64,000 bases of DNA from contig CP099833.1 in assembly GCA_029851385.1 (NCBI GenBank), forward strand, positions 16,001 to 80,000, given 5' to 3'. Shown here in pieces: positions 39,574 through 49,200 of the stretch (positions are counted from its first letter, which is position 1; each line of letters starts with the position of its first letter). The DNA is from Candidatus Shikimatogenerans bostrichidophilus. GTDB lineage: Bacteria; Bacteroidota; Bacteroidia; Flavobacteriales; Blattabacteriaceae. Made by a program: the position numbers and the translations under genes. The notes beneath the pieces are model-generated. The model was not told the origin of the DNA. It made no database searches and saw only the letters and a list, made by a program, of their open reading frames with translations.

Positions 39574-42327
39574 TTATATTTTATAGGTTAATTTAATATC
39601 ATTATTTTTATTAATTATAAAAATTATACCTTTATATATTTTATATTTATTATTATAAATTTCTTTTAATAATAGTATATTTTTATACATTTTATTAATT
39701 ATATCAATCGTATTGTATTTTTTATTTTTAATAATTTTTATTAAAAATATACCATTATTAATACTAATTAAATTACTAAATTTTATTTTTTTTTTATTAT
39801 AATAATATTCTTCTTTTATAAAAGTAAATTTTTTTCTTATTAATTTTTTTAAAATTTTATTCTTTTTATCCTTTTTTTTTAAAAAATTATTATAAATTGG
39901 ATATTTTAAATATATAGACTTTTTATTATTTTTTATAGATATTTTTTTCGTTTTAATTTTATTTATTGTACCAAAAGTATATTTATTTTTATTAAATTTC
40001 CATATTTTATTAAAAATAAAAAAATCTTTAAATAAATTATATATATTATATTTATTTGTATTTTCCAATATAAAAATATTTAATTGATGAGTAGCACTAT
40101 AAACTAAATTGTATAATATATTTAAATAAGATATTAGTTTTTTTTTAATAAAATTTTTTATATAATTATGATTAAATTTTTTATAAAAAATTAAATCATT
40201 AAAAATTTTATTATTATTATAAAAAATATTAAATGAAAATAATGGTAAAATTATAATTTTATAAAAATTATTACTATTTTTATTTATAGATAATACTCTT
40301 ATTATATTAGTATTATTAATTTTATTTAATACATATTTATATTTATTATATGACCAGAAATTTAAAAAATCATAAATATTATTTGATTTATTTAATTCAA
40401 ACTTTTGTATAATATCTAAAAAAATATATAATGAATTATTATTATTAATTTTTAATTTATTTGAAATATATAAAATTTTACCATATATATTATATTTTAA
40501 TATTTTAATATAATTTAATTTTAAATTATTTAATTTTAGATAATATAAAAATTTTTTTATGTTATAAAAATATTTTATTATTATTTTAATTTTTTTTTTA
40601 ATTATTTTATTTAATAATAATATAAATTTTATTTTATATTTTAATTTATTGTCGTATAAAATAATTTTTAAAAATTCTATTAATATCTTAATATAAATAG
40701 AATCATTTAAGTATATATAATTTTTAAAAATAATTTTAGGTAAATATTTATTATAATAATTTAATTCTTTAATATAATCATATACTTGTATTTTATCTTT
40801 TAATAATATTACTATATCTTTAGTATTATTACCATTTAATAATAATGTTTTAATATATAACAAAATTTTTATATATTTATTATCAGAATGTTTAATAATA
40901 TTAATAGATATATATCCATTTTGTTTTTTTAATGGTAATTGTTTATTATAAATATAATTTAATTCTTTATCAATATATTTATATTTTATAAATTTAAATA
41001 ATTTATTATTAAATGTAACTATATCTAAATTATTGGTTACATTATTAATAATATTTTTATTAGATATTATATTTGGTTTATATTCTTTAAATCTTATTTC
41101 ATTTATATATTCTTTATTGTATATATCATTTTTAATATCTACAAATAAAAAAATTTTATTTCCATACGATATAATATTTTTAAATATTAATTTTAACAAT
41201 CTCCATAATTTATAATCTATCAAATTGTATTTATATATATATAATAATTTATATTTATTACAAGACTTAATTATTCTATCAGAAATAATATTTTTATATA
41301 AATTAAAAATTTTATTATTTTTTATAGTATATGCAAAATAAAATTTATAAATATAATATTCTATTATATTATTATATTGTATATATTTATACGTATTATT
41401 GTTTATATATTTTTCATATTTTAATATAATTTTTTTTATATTATTTTTATTTATATCTATTTTATTTTTCTCTTTTATGTTTAATGATTTAGAATAAAAA
41501 ACATTATTGTTTAAATTTTTTTTTAAACGATTATTTATAATTAATCTTTTCAATAAATATATTTCTTTAAAATAGTCGTAATTTGTTTTAAAATTAAACA
41601 AATTAATAATATCATTATAAATAAAAGATTTTTTATCTATATTATTATTTTTTAAAATTAAATAGAATTTATTTTTTAATAATTTTATATTTTTTTTAAT
41701 TCGTTTTTTCTTTTTTATAAAGTTATAAATTTTAGTATTAATATTTTTTAAATTTAAATTATAAAAAAAATTTTTATTTTTTATTAAGATAAAAATTTTT
41801 CTTTTAAAATTTTTTATTATTTTATAATACCCTTTAAAACTAATATTATATATTTTTTTTTTAATATATTTAAAATTAGTATAATTATTGTTAATAATAT
41901 AATTTAAAAATCTATAAATATATTTCGGTCTAGTTATAATATTTATATTTTTATAATAATAATATCTTTTTTTAAATATATAGAATAAAAAATTATTTAT
42001 AGTATAAATTGGTAGTTCTTTTTTTAAAATGTTTTTTAATATATAAGATGATTTTTCATTTATCTCTTTATAGGATAAATTTGTGTATTTATTTATAATT
42101 TTAGATATTTTATATTTATTATTATTTTTATTAGTTAACTTCTTAATAATTTTTATAATTTTATAAATAATTTTAATTTTTTCTTTTTTATTAAAAGTTA
42201 TTAATAAAATATTTGAAAAAGATAAATTATTATTTTTATATAAATTTAAAATATAATTAATAATTAAATATTTATAATGGTTTGTACCAGTAGAATAATT
42301 ATATTTTATTAAAAATTTTTTAGACAT
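39574..42327 (-). CDS. RecB/AddA-like UvrD-family helicase-nuclease homologue with eroded active sites
   Basis: 917 codons, uninterrupted. It aligns in order with Bacteroidota UvrD/RecB-type proteins, but key residues are gone. Walker A is STGTNHYK instead of SAGTGKTY (~13-20). Motif Ia LLITFNKKE and YTINNFLF ('STIDSFF') persist. The Walker B DE is replaced in YIYKYNLIDYKLW (~367). GDxxQSIY became VDIKNDIY (~397). FNNKLFKF (~440) survives. Motif V KSKGLEF became KNSNNFY (~686), motif VI TRA became THQ (~744), and the C-terminal nuclease IDYKTG became IKIIKN (~868). ATPase and nuclease activity are therefore unlikely. It may be a decaying gene or a DNA-binding scaffold. Family assignment is from pattern recall. 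Confidence 0.72.
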   Translation of the reverse strand: MSKKFLIKYNYSTGTNHYKYLIINYILNLYKNNNLSFSNILLITFNKKEKIKIIYKIIKIIKKLTNKNNNKYKISKIINKYTNLSYKEINEKSSYILKNILKKELPIYTINNFLFYIFKKRYYYYKNINIITRPKYIYRFLNYIINNNYTNFKYIKKKIYNISFKGYYKIIKNFKRKIFILIKNKNFFYNLNLKNINTKIYNFIKKKKRIKKNIKLLKNKFYLILKNNNIDKKSFIYNDIINLFNFKTNYDYFKEIYLLKRLIINNRLKKNLNNNVFYSKSLNIKEKNKIDINKNNIKKIILKYEKYINNNTYKYIQYNNIIEYYIYKFYFAYTIKNNKIFNLYKNIISDRIIKSCNKYKLLYIYKYNLIDYKLWRLLKLIFKNIISYGNKIFLFVDIKNDIYNKEYINEIRFKEYKPNIISNKNIINNVTNNLDIVTFNNKLFKFIKYKYIDKELNYIYNKQLPLKKQNGYISINIIKHSDNKYIKILLYIKTLLLNGNNTKDIVILLKDKIQVYDYIKELNYYNKYLPKIIFKNYIYLNDSIYIKILIEFLKIILYDNKLKYKIKFILLLNKIIKKKIKIIIKYFYNIKKFLYYLKLNNLKLNYIKILKYNIYGKILYISNKLKINNNNSLYIFLDIIQKFELNKSNNIYDFLNFWSYNKYKYVLNKINNTNIIRVLSINKNSNNFYKIIILPLFSFNIFYNNNKIFNDLIFYKKFNHNYIKNFIKKKLISYLNILYNLVYSATHQLNIFILENTNKYNIYNLFKDFFIFNKIWKFNKNKYTFGTINKIKTKKISIKNNKKSIYLKYPIYNNFLKKKDKKNKILKKLIRKKFTFIKEEYYYNKKKIKFSNLISINNGIFLIKIIKNKKYNTIDIINKMYKNILLLKEIYNNKYKIYKGIIFIINKNNDIKLTYKI

Positions 42328-42373
42328 TATTAATAATTATATATATATTATTATATAATATAAATTATTTTTT

Positions 42374-42718
42374 ATGAATAGATATTATGAAACTATTATT
42401 ATTTTAACTCCAGTTTTATCTGAAGAAGAAATAAAAAATTTTTATTTAGAATATAAAAATTATTTAACAGATAATAATGTTAAAATAATAAAAAAAGAAA
42501 AGTGGGGAATGAAAAAATTATCTTATGAAATAAAAAAAAAATTAAATGGTTTTTTTTATTTGTTTTTTTATAAAAGTAATCCTATAATAATTAAACCATT
42601 AAACAATAAATTATTACAGGATGAAAGAATACTTAGATTTTTAACGGTTAAAATTAATAAATATGGTGTAAAATATTTATTAAAAAATAAAAATAATAAG
42701 AAATATGAAAAAAAATAA
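42374..42718 (+). CDS. rpsF: 30S ribosomal protein S6
   Basis: Platform protein forming a pair with S18, encoded next. 114 aa. MNRYYETIIILTPVLSEEE, WGMKKLSYEIKKKLNGFFYL, and a final LLQDERILRFLTVKI are typical. Overlaps rpsR by 14 bp. Confidence 0.96.
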   Translation: MNRYYETIIILTPVLSEEEIKNFYLEYKNYLTDNNVKIIKKEKWGMKKLSYEIKKKLNGFFYLFFYKSNPIIIKPLNNKLLQDERILRFLTVKINKYGVKYLLKNKNNKKYEKK

Positions 42719-42965
42719 ATTACAGCCTTCATTAAATATAGAATTTAAAAAAAAAAAAAAATATTGTTTTTTTAAGAAAAGAAATATTAAATATATAGAC
42801 TATAAAAATCCAGATTTTTTAATACAATTTATTAATGAATTTGGTAAAATACTACCTAGAAGAATTACGGGGACTTCAAGAAAATATCAAAAATTATTAA
42901 ATAAAGCGATTAAGCGATGTAGACATATAGGACTATTACCATTTATAAGTGATGGATTAAGATAA
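42705..42965 (+). CDS. rpsR: 30S ribosomal protein S18
   Basis: Partner of S6. 86 aa. The core FGKILPRRITGTSRKYQKLL followed by AIKRCRHIGLLPF is diagnostic. The N-terminal extension contains an unbroken run of 15 A (42747-42761) coding five lysines. Overlaps rpsF by 14 bp; 13 bp before rplI. Confidence 0.96.
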   Translation: MKKNKLQPSLNIEFKKKKKYCFFKKRNIKYIDYKNPDFLIQFINEFGKILPRRITGTSRKYQKLLNKAIKRCRHIGLLPFISDGLR

Positions 42966-42978
42966 GATTTAAATTATT

Positions 42979-43425
42979 ATGATAAAAATTATATTAAAAA
43001 AAAAAATAAATAATTTGGGCAATAAATATGATTTAATTAAAGTTAAATCTGGATATGCTTTAAATTATTTAATACCACAAAAGTTTGCTATAATAGCTAC
43101 TAAATCGCAAATAAAAATTAATAATGAAATATTAAAAAATATAATTAATAAAGATAAATTATTAATAAATAAATATAATAATTATATTAATTATTTGAAA
43201 AAAAAGAAAATTAAATTTAATTTAAAAATAACAGATACTATATTTTTAATAATAACTAAAAAAATTATTTTAGATAAAATTAAAAAATTTAAAATTATAA
43301 TAAAAACAAAAGATATAAGTTTAAATAAAATAATAATAAAAAAATATGGTGAATATAAAATTAATTATATATTAATAAAAAAATTAAAAGGATATTTAAA
43401 TATTATAGTAGATAAAATTAATTAA
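42979..43425 (+). CDS. rplI: 50S ribosomal protein L9
   Basis: Stalk-base protein, 148 aa. IILKKKINNLGNKYDLIKVK, SGYALNYLIPQKFAIIAT match the N-terminal domain; the connecting helix and C-terminal domain are diverged. Canonical rpsF-rpsR-rplI order; tail overlaps convergent prfB by 8 bp. Confidence 0.94.
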   Translation: MIKIILKKKINNLGNKYDLIKVKSGYALNYLIPQKFAIIATKSQIKINNEILKNIINKDKLLINKYNNYINYLKKKKIKFNLKITDTIFLIITKKIILDKIKKFKIIIKTKDISLNKIIIKKYGEYKINYILIKKLKGYLNIIVDKIN

Positions 43426-44455
43426 TTATCGATAGTTTTATATACTCATTTATTATATCATCTATATTACCATTTAAAATATAATCTAAATTACTAGTTT
43501 TATATCCTGTATTTAAATCCTTAATCATTTTATATGGATGCATTATATAATTTCTATTATGATATCCCCATTCTATTTTATTTTTTTTAGTAGTTTTTGT
43601 CTTTTTTATAAGTTTCAATTTAGATTTTAATAGTTTTAAAGCATATAATTTATTAATATTTTGAGATCTAGTTTTTGTACAAACAATTGATATATTAGTA
43701 GGTTTATGTATTAATCTAACTCCACTTTCTACTTTATCTACATTCTGTCCTCCTGACCCACTAGATCTAAAAGTTTGATATTTTATATCTTTTTCATTAA
43801 TATATATACTTTTATCATTTTTAATAAGTGGAAAAACATTAACTGAGGCAAATGAAGTATGTCTTTTATTATTATAAATACGTATTAATTTATGTATTCC
43901 GTTTTCAAATTTTAATAGACCATATGCATATTTACCTTGAATTTCTAATACTATATTTTTTATACAATTACTATTAATATATGTGCAATTTATTATACTA
44001 ACTTTATAATTATTTTTTATAGACCATAACTCATACATTTTGCTTATAATTTTTACCCAATTACTACTATCATTACCTCCTGCTCCTGATGTAATTTGTA
44101 TTATAGCACTATTAATATCGTGTTCATTATTAAATATAATATATTTTAATTCATCAATTAATTTTTTTATATTTATATAATATTTATATAAATCATTATC
44201 AATAATAGAAATATTTTCTTTTAAAGATAATATTTTTAATAATTTAACATCTTTATAATTTAATAGAATTTTATTATAAATATTAATAATTTTATTTAAA
44301 TAATTAATTTTTTGTTTAACAGTTATATATTTATTAAAATTATTTTTATCATATTTTTTAATTTTATTTATATTATTTTTATAAATTATTTTAAGTTTAT
44401 CAATATCTATAATTTTCTTTATAAAAATTATATTTTTTTTTATTTTATTAATCAT
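43418..44455 (-). CDS. prfB: Peptide chain release factor 2, SPF loop deleted
   Basis: 345 aa. The catalytic loop SSGSGGQNVDKVESGVRL is intact, and RHTSFASVNVFP follows the codon-recognition loop. In RF2 the text before RHTSF normally includes the stop-reading SPF ('RISPF....RRHTSF'). Here it reads IRIYNNKRHTSF, so SPF and flanking residues are gone. No programmed frameshift is needed; the frame runs from one ATG. The rest of RF2 seems preserved, so loss looks specific. Confidence 0.93.
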   Translation of the reverse strand: MINKIKKNIIFIKKIIDIDKLKIIYKNNINKIKKYDKNNFNKYITVKQKINYLNKIINIYNKILLNYKDVKLLKILSLKENISIIDNDLYKYYINIKKLIDELKYIIFNNEHDINSAIIQITSGAGGNDSSNWVKIISKMYELWSIKNNYKVSIINCTYINSNCIKNIVLEIQGKYAYGLLKFENGIHKLIRIYNNKRHTSFASVNVFPLIKNDKSIYINEKDIKYQTFRSSGSGGQNVDKVESGVRLIHKPTNISIVCTKTRSQNINKLYALKLLKSKLKLIKKTKTTKKNKIEWGYHNRNYIMHPYKMIKDLNTGYKTSNLDYILNGNIDDIINEYIKLSIIN

Positions 44456-44464
44456 ATAACAGTA

Positions 44465-44553
44465 CGGAGAGAGAGGGATTTGAACCCCCGGAAGAAAATG
44501 TATTCTTCAACGGTTTTCAAGACCGTCGCGATAAACCACTCTGCCATCTCTCC
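44465..44553 (-). tRNA. tRNA-Ser (anticodon UGA)
   Basis: 89-nt class II tRNA with a long variable arm (GAAGAATACATTTTCTTC hairpin). Acceptor GGAGAGA pairs with TCTCTCC, discriminator G. Anticodon loop CTTGAAA on GACGG/CCGTT-type stem. CCA not encoded. Lies 9 bp upstream of prfB on the same strand. Confidence 0.95.
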
Positions 44554-44607
44554 TAATAATTTATTATATATTATATTATTATAAATAAAAAATAATTATA
44601 ATAAATT

Positions 44608-44958
44608 ATGTCTTTAAGAATTACAAAAGAATGTATAAATTGTGGAGCATGTGAAATTGAATGTCCAAATAGAGCTATATATCAAGGCGGTAAAAAATGG
44701 AATATATCAGAAGGAACTAATATAAAAAAAGAATTTGTTTATTATAAAGGTAAAAAAATATATACTAATAAAAAATATAAACCTTTATCGAAGAATATAT
44801 ATTATATAGTAAAAGAAAAATGTACAGAATGCGTAGGGTTTTTTAAATATCCTCAATGTGCTGCTGTTTGTCCAGTAGATTGTTGTATAAAAGATACTAA
44901 AAATAAAGAAACTTATAAAGAATTAATAATAAAAAAAGAACATTTACATAATAAATAG
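44608..44958 (+). CDS. Two-cluster 4Fe-4S ferredoxin
   Basis: Small electron carrier. 116 aa. First cluster ligands CINCGACEIECPN; second CTECVGFFKYPQCAAVCPVDCC with the usual insertion. It matches the common Bacteroidota ferredoxin, including YYIVKEKCTEC and the end KKEHLHNK. It is the clearest Fe-S client of the SUF system in the window. Its electron partner is not visible here. Confidence 0.93.
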   Translation: MSLRITKECINCGACEIECPNRAIYQGGKKWNISEGTNIKKEFVYYKGKKIYTNKKYKPLSKNIYYIVKEKCTECVGFFKYPQCAAVCPVDCCIKDTKNKETYKELIIKKEHLHNK

Positions 44959-44959
44959 A

Positions 44960-45031
44960 TGACGTAAGGGGGATTTGAACCCCCGACATTTGGATTATGA
45001 GACCAATACTCTACCACTGAGTTATTACGTC
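44960..45031 (-). tRNA. tRNA with CAU anticodon (Met or lysidine-Ile)
   Basis: 72 nt. Acceptor GACGTAA pairs with TTACGTC, discriminator A. Anticodon loop CTCATAA on a TTGGT/ATCCAA stem; T-loop TTCAAAT. It lacks the G-C-rich anticodon stem and 1-72 mismatch of an initiator. Met-elongator versus Ile2 cannot be settled by eye. CCA not encoded. Confidence 0.93.
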
Positions 45032-45060
45032 TTTACATAACAAATATAATAAAATTATAA

Positions 45061-46176
45061 ATGTATATTAATAATATAATAATAGGAATATTTAAAAATA
45101 ATAAAAATAAAGCTATAGAATATCTAAATGAATTAGAAAATTTATTATTGATATTTAAAGGGAAAGTTTATAAAAAATTTTTACAAAGAAGATTTAAAGT
45201 TAATAATTTAACTTATGTAGGTAAAGGGTTTTTAAAAAAAATATCTTTATATATTAAAAAACATACTATAGATACTGTAGTATTTGATGATGAGTTATCA
45301 TTAAGTCAAATTAAAAATATTGAAAAAACTATAAAATGTAATATTTCAGATAGAACAAAATTAATTTTAGATATATTCTCTAATAAGGCAAAAACTTCAT
45401 ATGCTAAATTGCAAGTTAAATTAGCAAACTATCAATATATTTTACCCAGATTAAAACATATGTGGAGTCATTTAGAACGACAAAGAGGAGGTATAGGATT
45501 ACGTGGCCCAGGTGAAAAAGAAATAGAAACTGACAGAAGATTAATAAGAAATAAAATTTTAAATTTAAAAAAGAAATTAAAGAAAATAAAAAATCAAATT
45601 ATTATACAAAGGAAGAGAAGAATTAATAATATAATAATTTCTTTAGTAGGATATACTAATGTAGGTAAAACAACAATAATTAATAAATTAACTAATAAAA
45701 ATTTTTTAACAGAAAATAAATATTTTACTACTTTAGATGCTAAAATAAATAAGATATATATAAATAAAAAAAAGATATTATTAGTCGATACTATAGGTTT
45801 CTTAAGAAAAATACCTACTAAATTAATAGAATCTTTTAAATCATCTATAATAGAAATAAAAAATTCAAATATTATATTACATGTTATAGATATATCTTCT
45901 AACTTTATTAAAGATAAATTTTTTTATGTAACTAATTTTTTATTATATGAATTAAAATTATATAGTAAAAAGATAATTATAATTTTTAATAAAATAGATA
46001 AACTAAAAAATTTTAGTAATAAATTAATAGAGGAAAAAATAAATATTAAAGTATTTAATAATAATTATATTATTTATAATAATAAAAAATTTCATTTTAT
46101 TACTATATCATCTAAAAATAAATATAATATAAAACAATTAAAAGAATTTATTTATAATATCACTTTAAATATTTAA
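45061..46176 (+). CDS. hflX: GTPase HflX
   Basis: Ribosome-associated GTPase that splits stalled ribosomes. 371 aa. The HflX-specific block QRGGIGLRGPGEKEIETDRR is intact, followed by the G domain: GYTNVGKTTIINKL, VDTIGFLRKIPTKLIESFKS, and FNKIDKL. All G motifs look functional, in contrast to Era and Obg. Flanked by two CAU tRNAs on the opposite strand. Confidence 0.95.
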   Translation: MYINNIIIGIFKNNKNKAIEYLNELENLLLIFKGKVYKKFLQRRFKVNNLTYVGKGFLKKISLYIKKHTIDTVVFDDELSLSQIKNIEKTIKCNISDRTKLILDIFSNKAKTSYAKLQVKLANYQYILPRLKHMWSHLERQRGGIGLRGPGEKEIETDRRLIRNKILNLKKKLKKIKNQIIIQRKRRINNIIISLVGYTNVGKTTIINKLTNKNFLTENKYFTTLDAKINKIYINKKKILLVDTIGFLRKIPTKLIESFKSSIIEIKNSNIILHVIDISSNFIKDKFFYVTNFLLYELKLYSKKIIIIFNKIDKLKNFSNKLIEEKINIKVFNNNYIIYNNKKFHFITISSKNKYNIKQLKEFIYNITLNI

Positions 46177-46179
46177 TAA

Positions 46180-46254
46180 TGGTCTCGGCTGGACTTGAAC
46201 CAGCGACCTCTTGATTATGAGTCAAGTGCTATAACCAACCTAAGCTACGAGACC
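46180..46254 (-). tRNA. tRNA with CAU anticodon (Met or lysidine-Ile)
   Basis: 75 nt. Acceptor GGTCTCG pairs with CGAGACC, discriminator A. Anticodon loop CTCATAA on CTTGA/TCAAG; T-loop TTCAAGT. Different body from the CAU tRNA at 44960, so the two probably serve different roles, Met and AUA-Ile. CCA not encoded. Confidence 0.94.
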
Positions 46255-46298
46255 TTATAATAAGAATTATAAAAGAATATATATATAATAAGAAATTA

Positions 46299-49200
46299 TT
46301 ATATTATATTAATATCATAATATATAAAAAAATTATTATAACCTATATAATTATTAGGTTTATTTTTAATAATATAAATTTTTTTAGTTAGAGTTTCATT
46401 CTTTATCATATTATAATATTTTATAATATTATTTTTAATTATTAAATAACTTTTATTATACAATAATATTTTTATTTTATCAGTTATTTTTAATTTTTTT
46501 TTTTTTCTTAAAACTTGTATATTCCTTATTAAATCCCTTATCCAACCTTCATCTTTTAATTTTTTAGTTAATTTAGTTTTTAATATTATAATAGTATTAT
46601 TTTTTATATATATTAAATTATTTTTGTAATTTTTATTTTCATTTAATATATAAAATTCCTTATTAGTTAATTTAATATTTAATTCTTTAATATATATATA
46701 TTTTTTATTAATAATATTATCAATTTCTTTATTATTTAAATTATTTATATACATAGTTATTTTATTAACCAATTTTTTGTATTTTGGTCCTACTATATCG
46801 TAATGAATTTTAATTTTTTTTTTTATATATTCATTTATATTATTAATTTCTATAAAATATATTTTTTTAACATTTACTTCTTTTTTTAATATGTCTATAA
46901 TTTTTTTTTCTTTTGTTAATTTTTTATTACGTTTATTTATAACTATATAAATATTACTTAATGGTTGACGTACTTTAATATTCTTTTTTTTCCTTAAATA
47001 AAGTATTATTTTAGTATATTCCCTAATAATCTTAATATTGTTTTCAATATTTATGTTAATAAAATTTTTAATAGCCTTAGGAAATTTATTAAATATTAAA
47101 CTAATTTTATCATTATATAATTTATAATATATATATTCTGTAAAAAAAGGAATTATAGGATAAGATATAATTAATATTTTTTTTAAACATATAAATAAAG
47201 TAAAATATGCTGATTTCTTATCATTATCTACGTTTTTTTTCCAGAACCTATTTCTAGATAATCTTATATACCAATTACTTAAATCATTTACTACAAAAAT
47301 ATTAATTAATCTACTAATTTTAGTAAAATTAAAATTTTTATAATATTTATATATTTTTAATAATAAATTATTCAATCTTGATATTATCCATTTATCTATA
47401 TATAATAATATTATATTATTTTTATTTTTTTTAAAATGACTATAATTAAATTTATCAATAATTGAATAATTATATAAAAATCTAGAAATATTATATAGGG
47501 TATTAAAAAATTTATTGTTTATTTCTTTTAAATCTTTTATATTAAATTTTATATTTTGGCTATGATTACTATTACTTACTAAATACCATCTTATACTATC
47601 AGGACCATATTTTTTTATAATTTTAAATGGATCTATTGTATTACCTTTGCTTTTAGACATTTTATGACCATATTTATCTAAAACAAGACCTAATGGTAAA
47701 ACATTTTTATAAGATATATTATTAGATATTATTGATGAAATTACATGCAATGTAAAGAACCATCCTCTAATTTGATCTGTTCCTTCACTAATAAAATTTG
47801 AAGGATAATAAATATTTTTATCTATAAGGTTACTATTATAAAAAGGATAATGATATTGTGCATAAGTAGAAGAACCAGAATCAAACCATACATCTAATAC
47901 ATCTAATTCTCTATACATTTTCTCTCCTTTTTTATTAGATAATATTATCTTATCTAATATATCTTTATGTAAATTAATTTTTTTATAATCTATATATTTT
48001 TTATTTTTTATGAATTTTATAAATGGATTTTTTTTCATATATCCAAGTTTTATAGATTTATTTATTTCATCATTTAATTCATTAATAGAACCTATAACTA
48101 AAAAATTTTTATTATTTTTGGTAGACCATATAGGTAAAGGTGTACCCCAATATCTAGTTCTAGTTATATTCCAATCTTTTATATTATTTAACCAATCTAT
48201 AAATTTATTTTTAATTAATGTATTAGTTCTCCAATGTATTTTATTACTTAATTTAAGTATTTTATTCTTAATTTTTTTTTGGGTTAAGTTAATAAACCAA
48301 GATTTAATAGGATAGTATATAATAGGCTTATTTGTCCTCCAACAATGAGGATATTTCTTTTCATATTTATTAATAATTAAAATTTTTTTTCTTAATAATT
48401 CTATAATTCTTTTATCTACAGAAAATTTTTTTTTTTTATAATAACTTGTCTTTACATATTTACCTCCTAATCCATGTGGTAATATTTTTAAAAATTTACC
48501 AAATCTATCTACTATAGGTATTAATTTATTATTTTTCTTATATAATATACTAGAAATATTTTCTTTTATAGATATCTCATAATCATCTCTACCAAAAGTA
48601 GGAGATATATGTATTATACCAGTACCTTTATTATCTTTTATTATATTTAAAGTATCTTTTATAATAACAAATTTTTTTTTATTTTTTAATGGTTTAAACC
48701 ATTTTAATAATTGATAATATTTATAATTTATAATTTTTTCTCCTTTAAATTTATATAATATTTCAATTTTTTTATTATTTTTAAATAAAGTATTTAGTGA
48801 TTTTTCTGATGTTATTATATATAAATTTTTATATTTAATTAATAAATAATATATATTACTTTTTATCAATAATGCTGTATTAGAAGGTAAAGTCCATGGA
48901 GTAGTTGTCCATACTAATATATATATTTTTTTATTAATACCTTTTAAGAAATAAGGTATAGATTTTAATTTAAACAATATATATATAGAATATATAGTAA
49001 TTTTTTTTTTAGTATTTGGAAAATTTAATTCTTGATAGCTTATAGAAGTACCAGCCATAGGTGAGTATGGTAATACTTTATAATCTTTATATAATAATTT
49101 CTTATTAAATATTTTTTTAATAATCCACCAAACACTTTCTATATATTTACTATTATAAGTTATATAATAATTATTTTTATCTATAAAATAACCTATTTTT

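Noticed and set aside
41033..41215. Plus-strand 60-codon frame inside the RecB-like gene
   Set aside because: Antisense shadow with no recognisable pattern; the minus-strand frame aligns with a known family across this point.
44312..44584. 90-codon plus-strand frame across the prfB start and tRNA-Ser
   Set aside because: Antisense to prfB and tRNA-Ser; its apparent protein is the tRNA and RF2 sequence read backwards.
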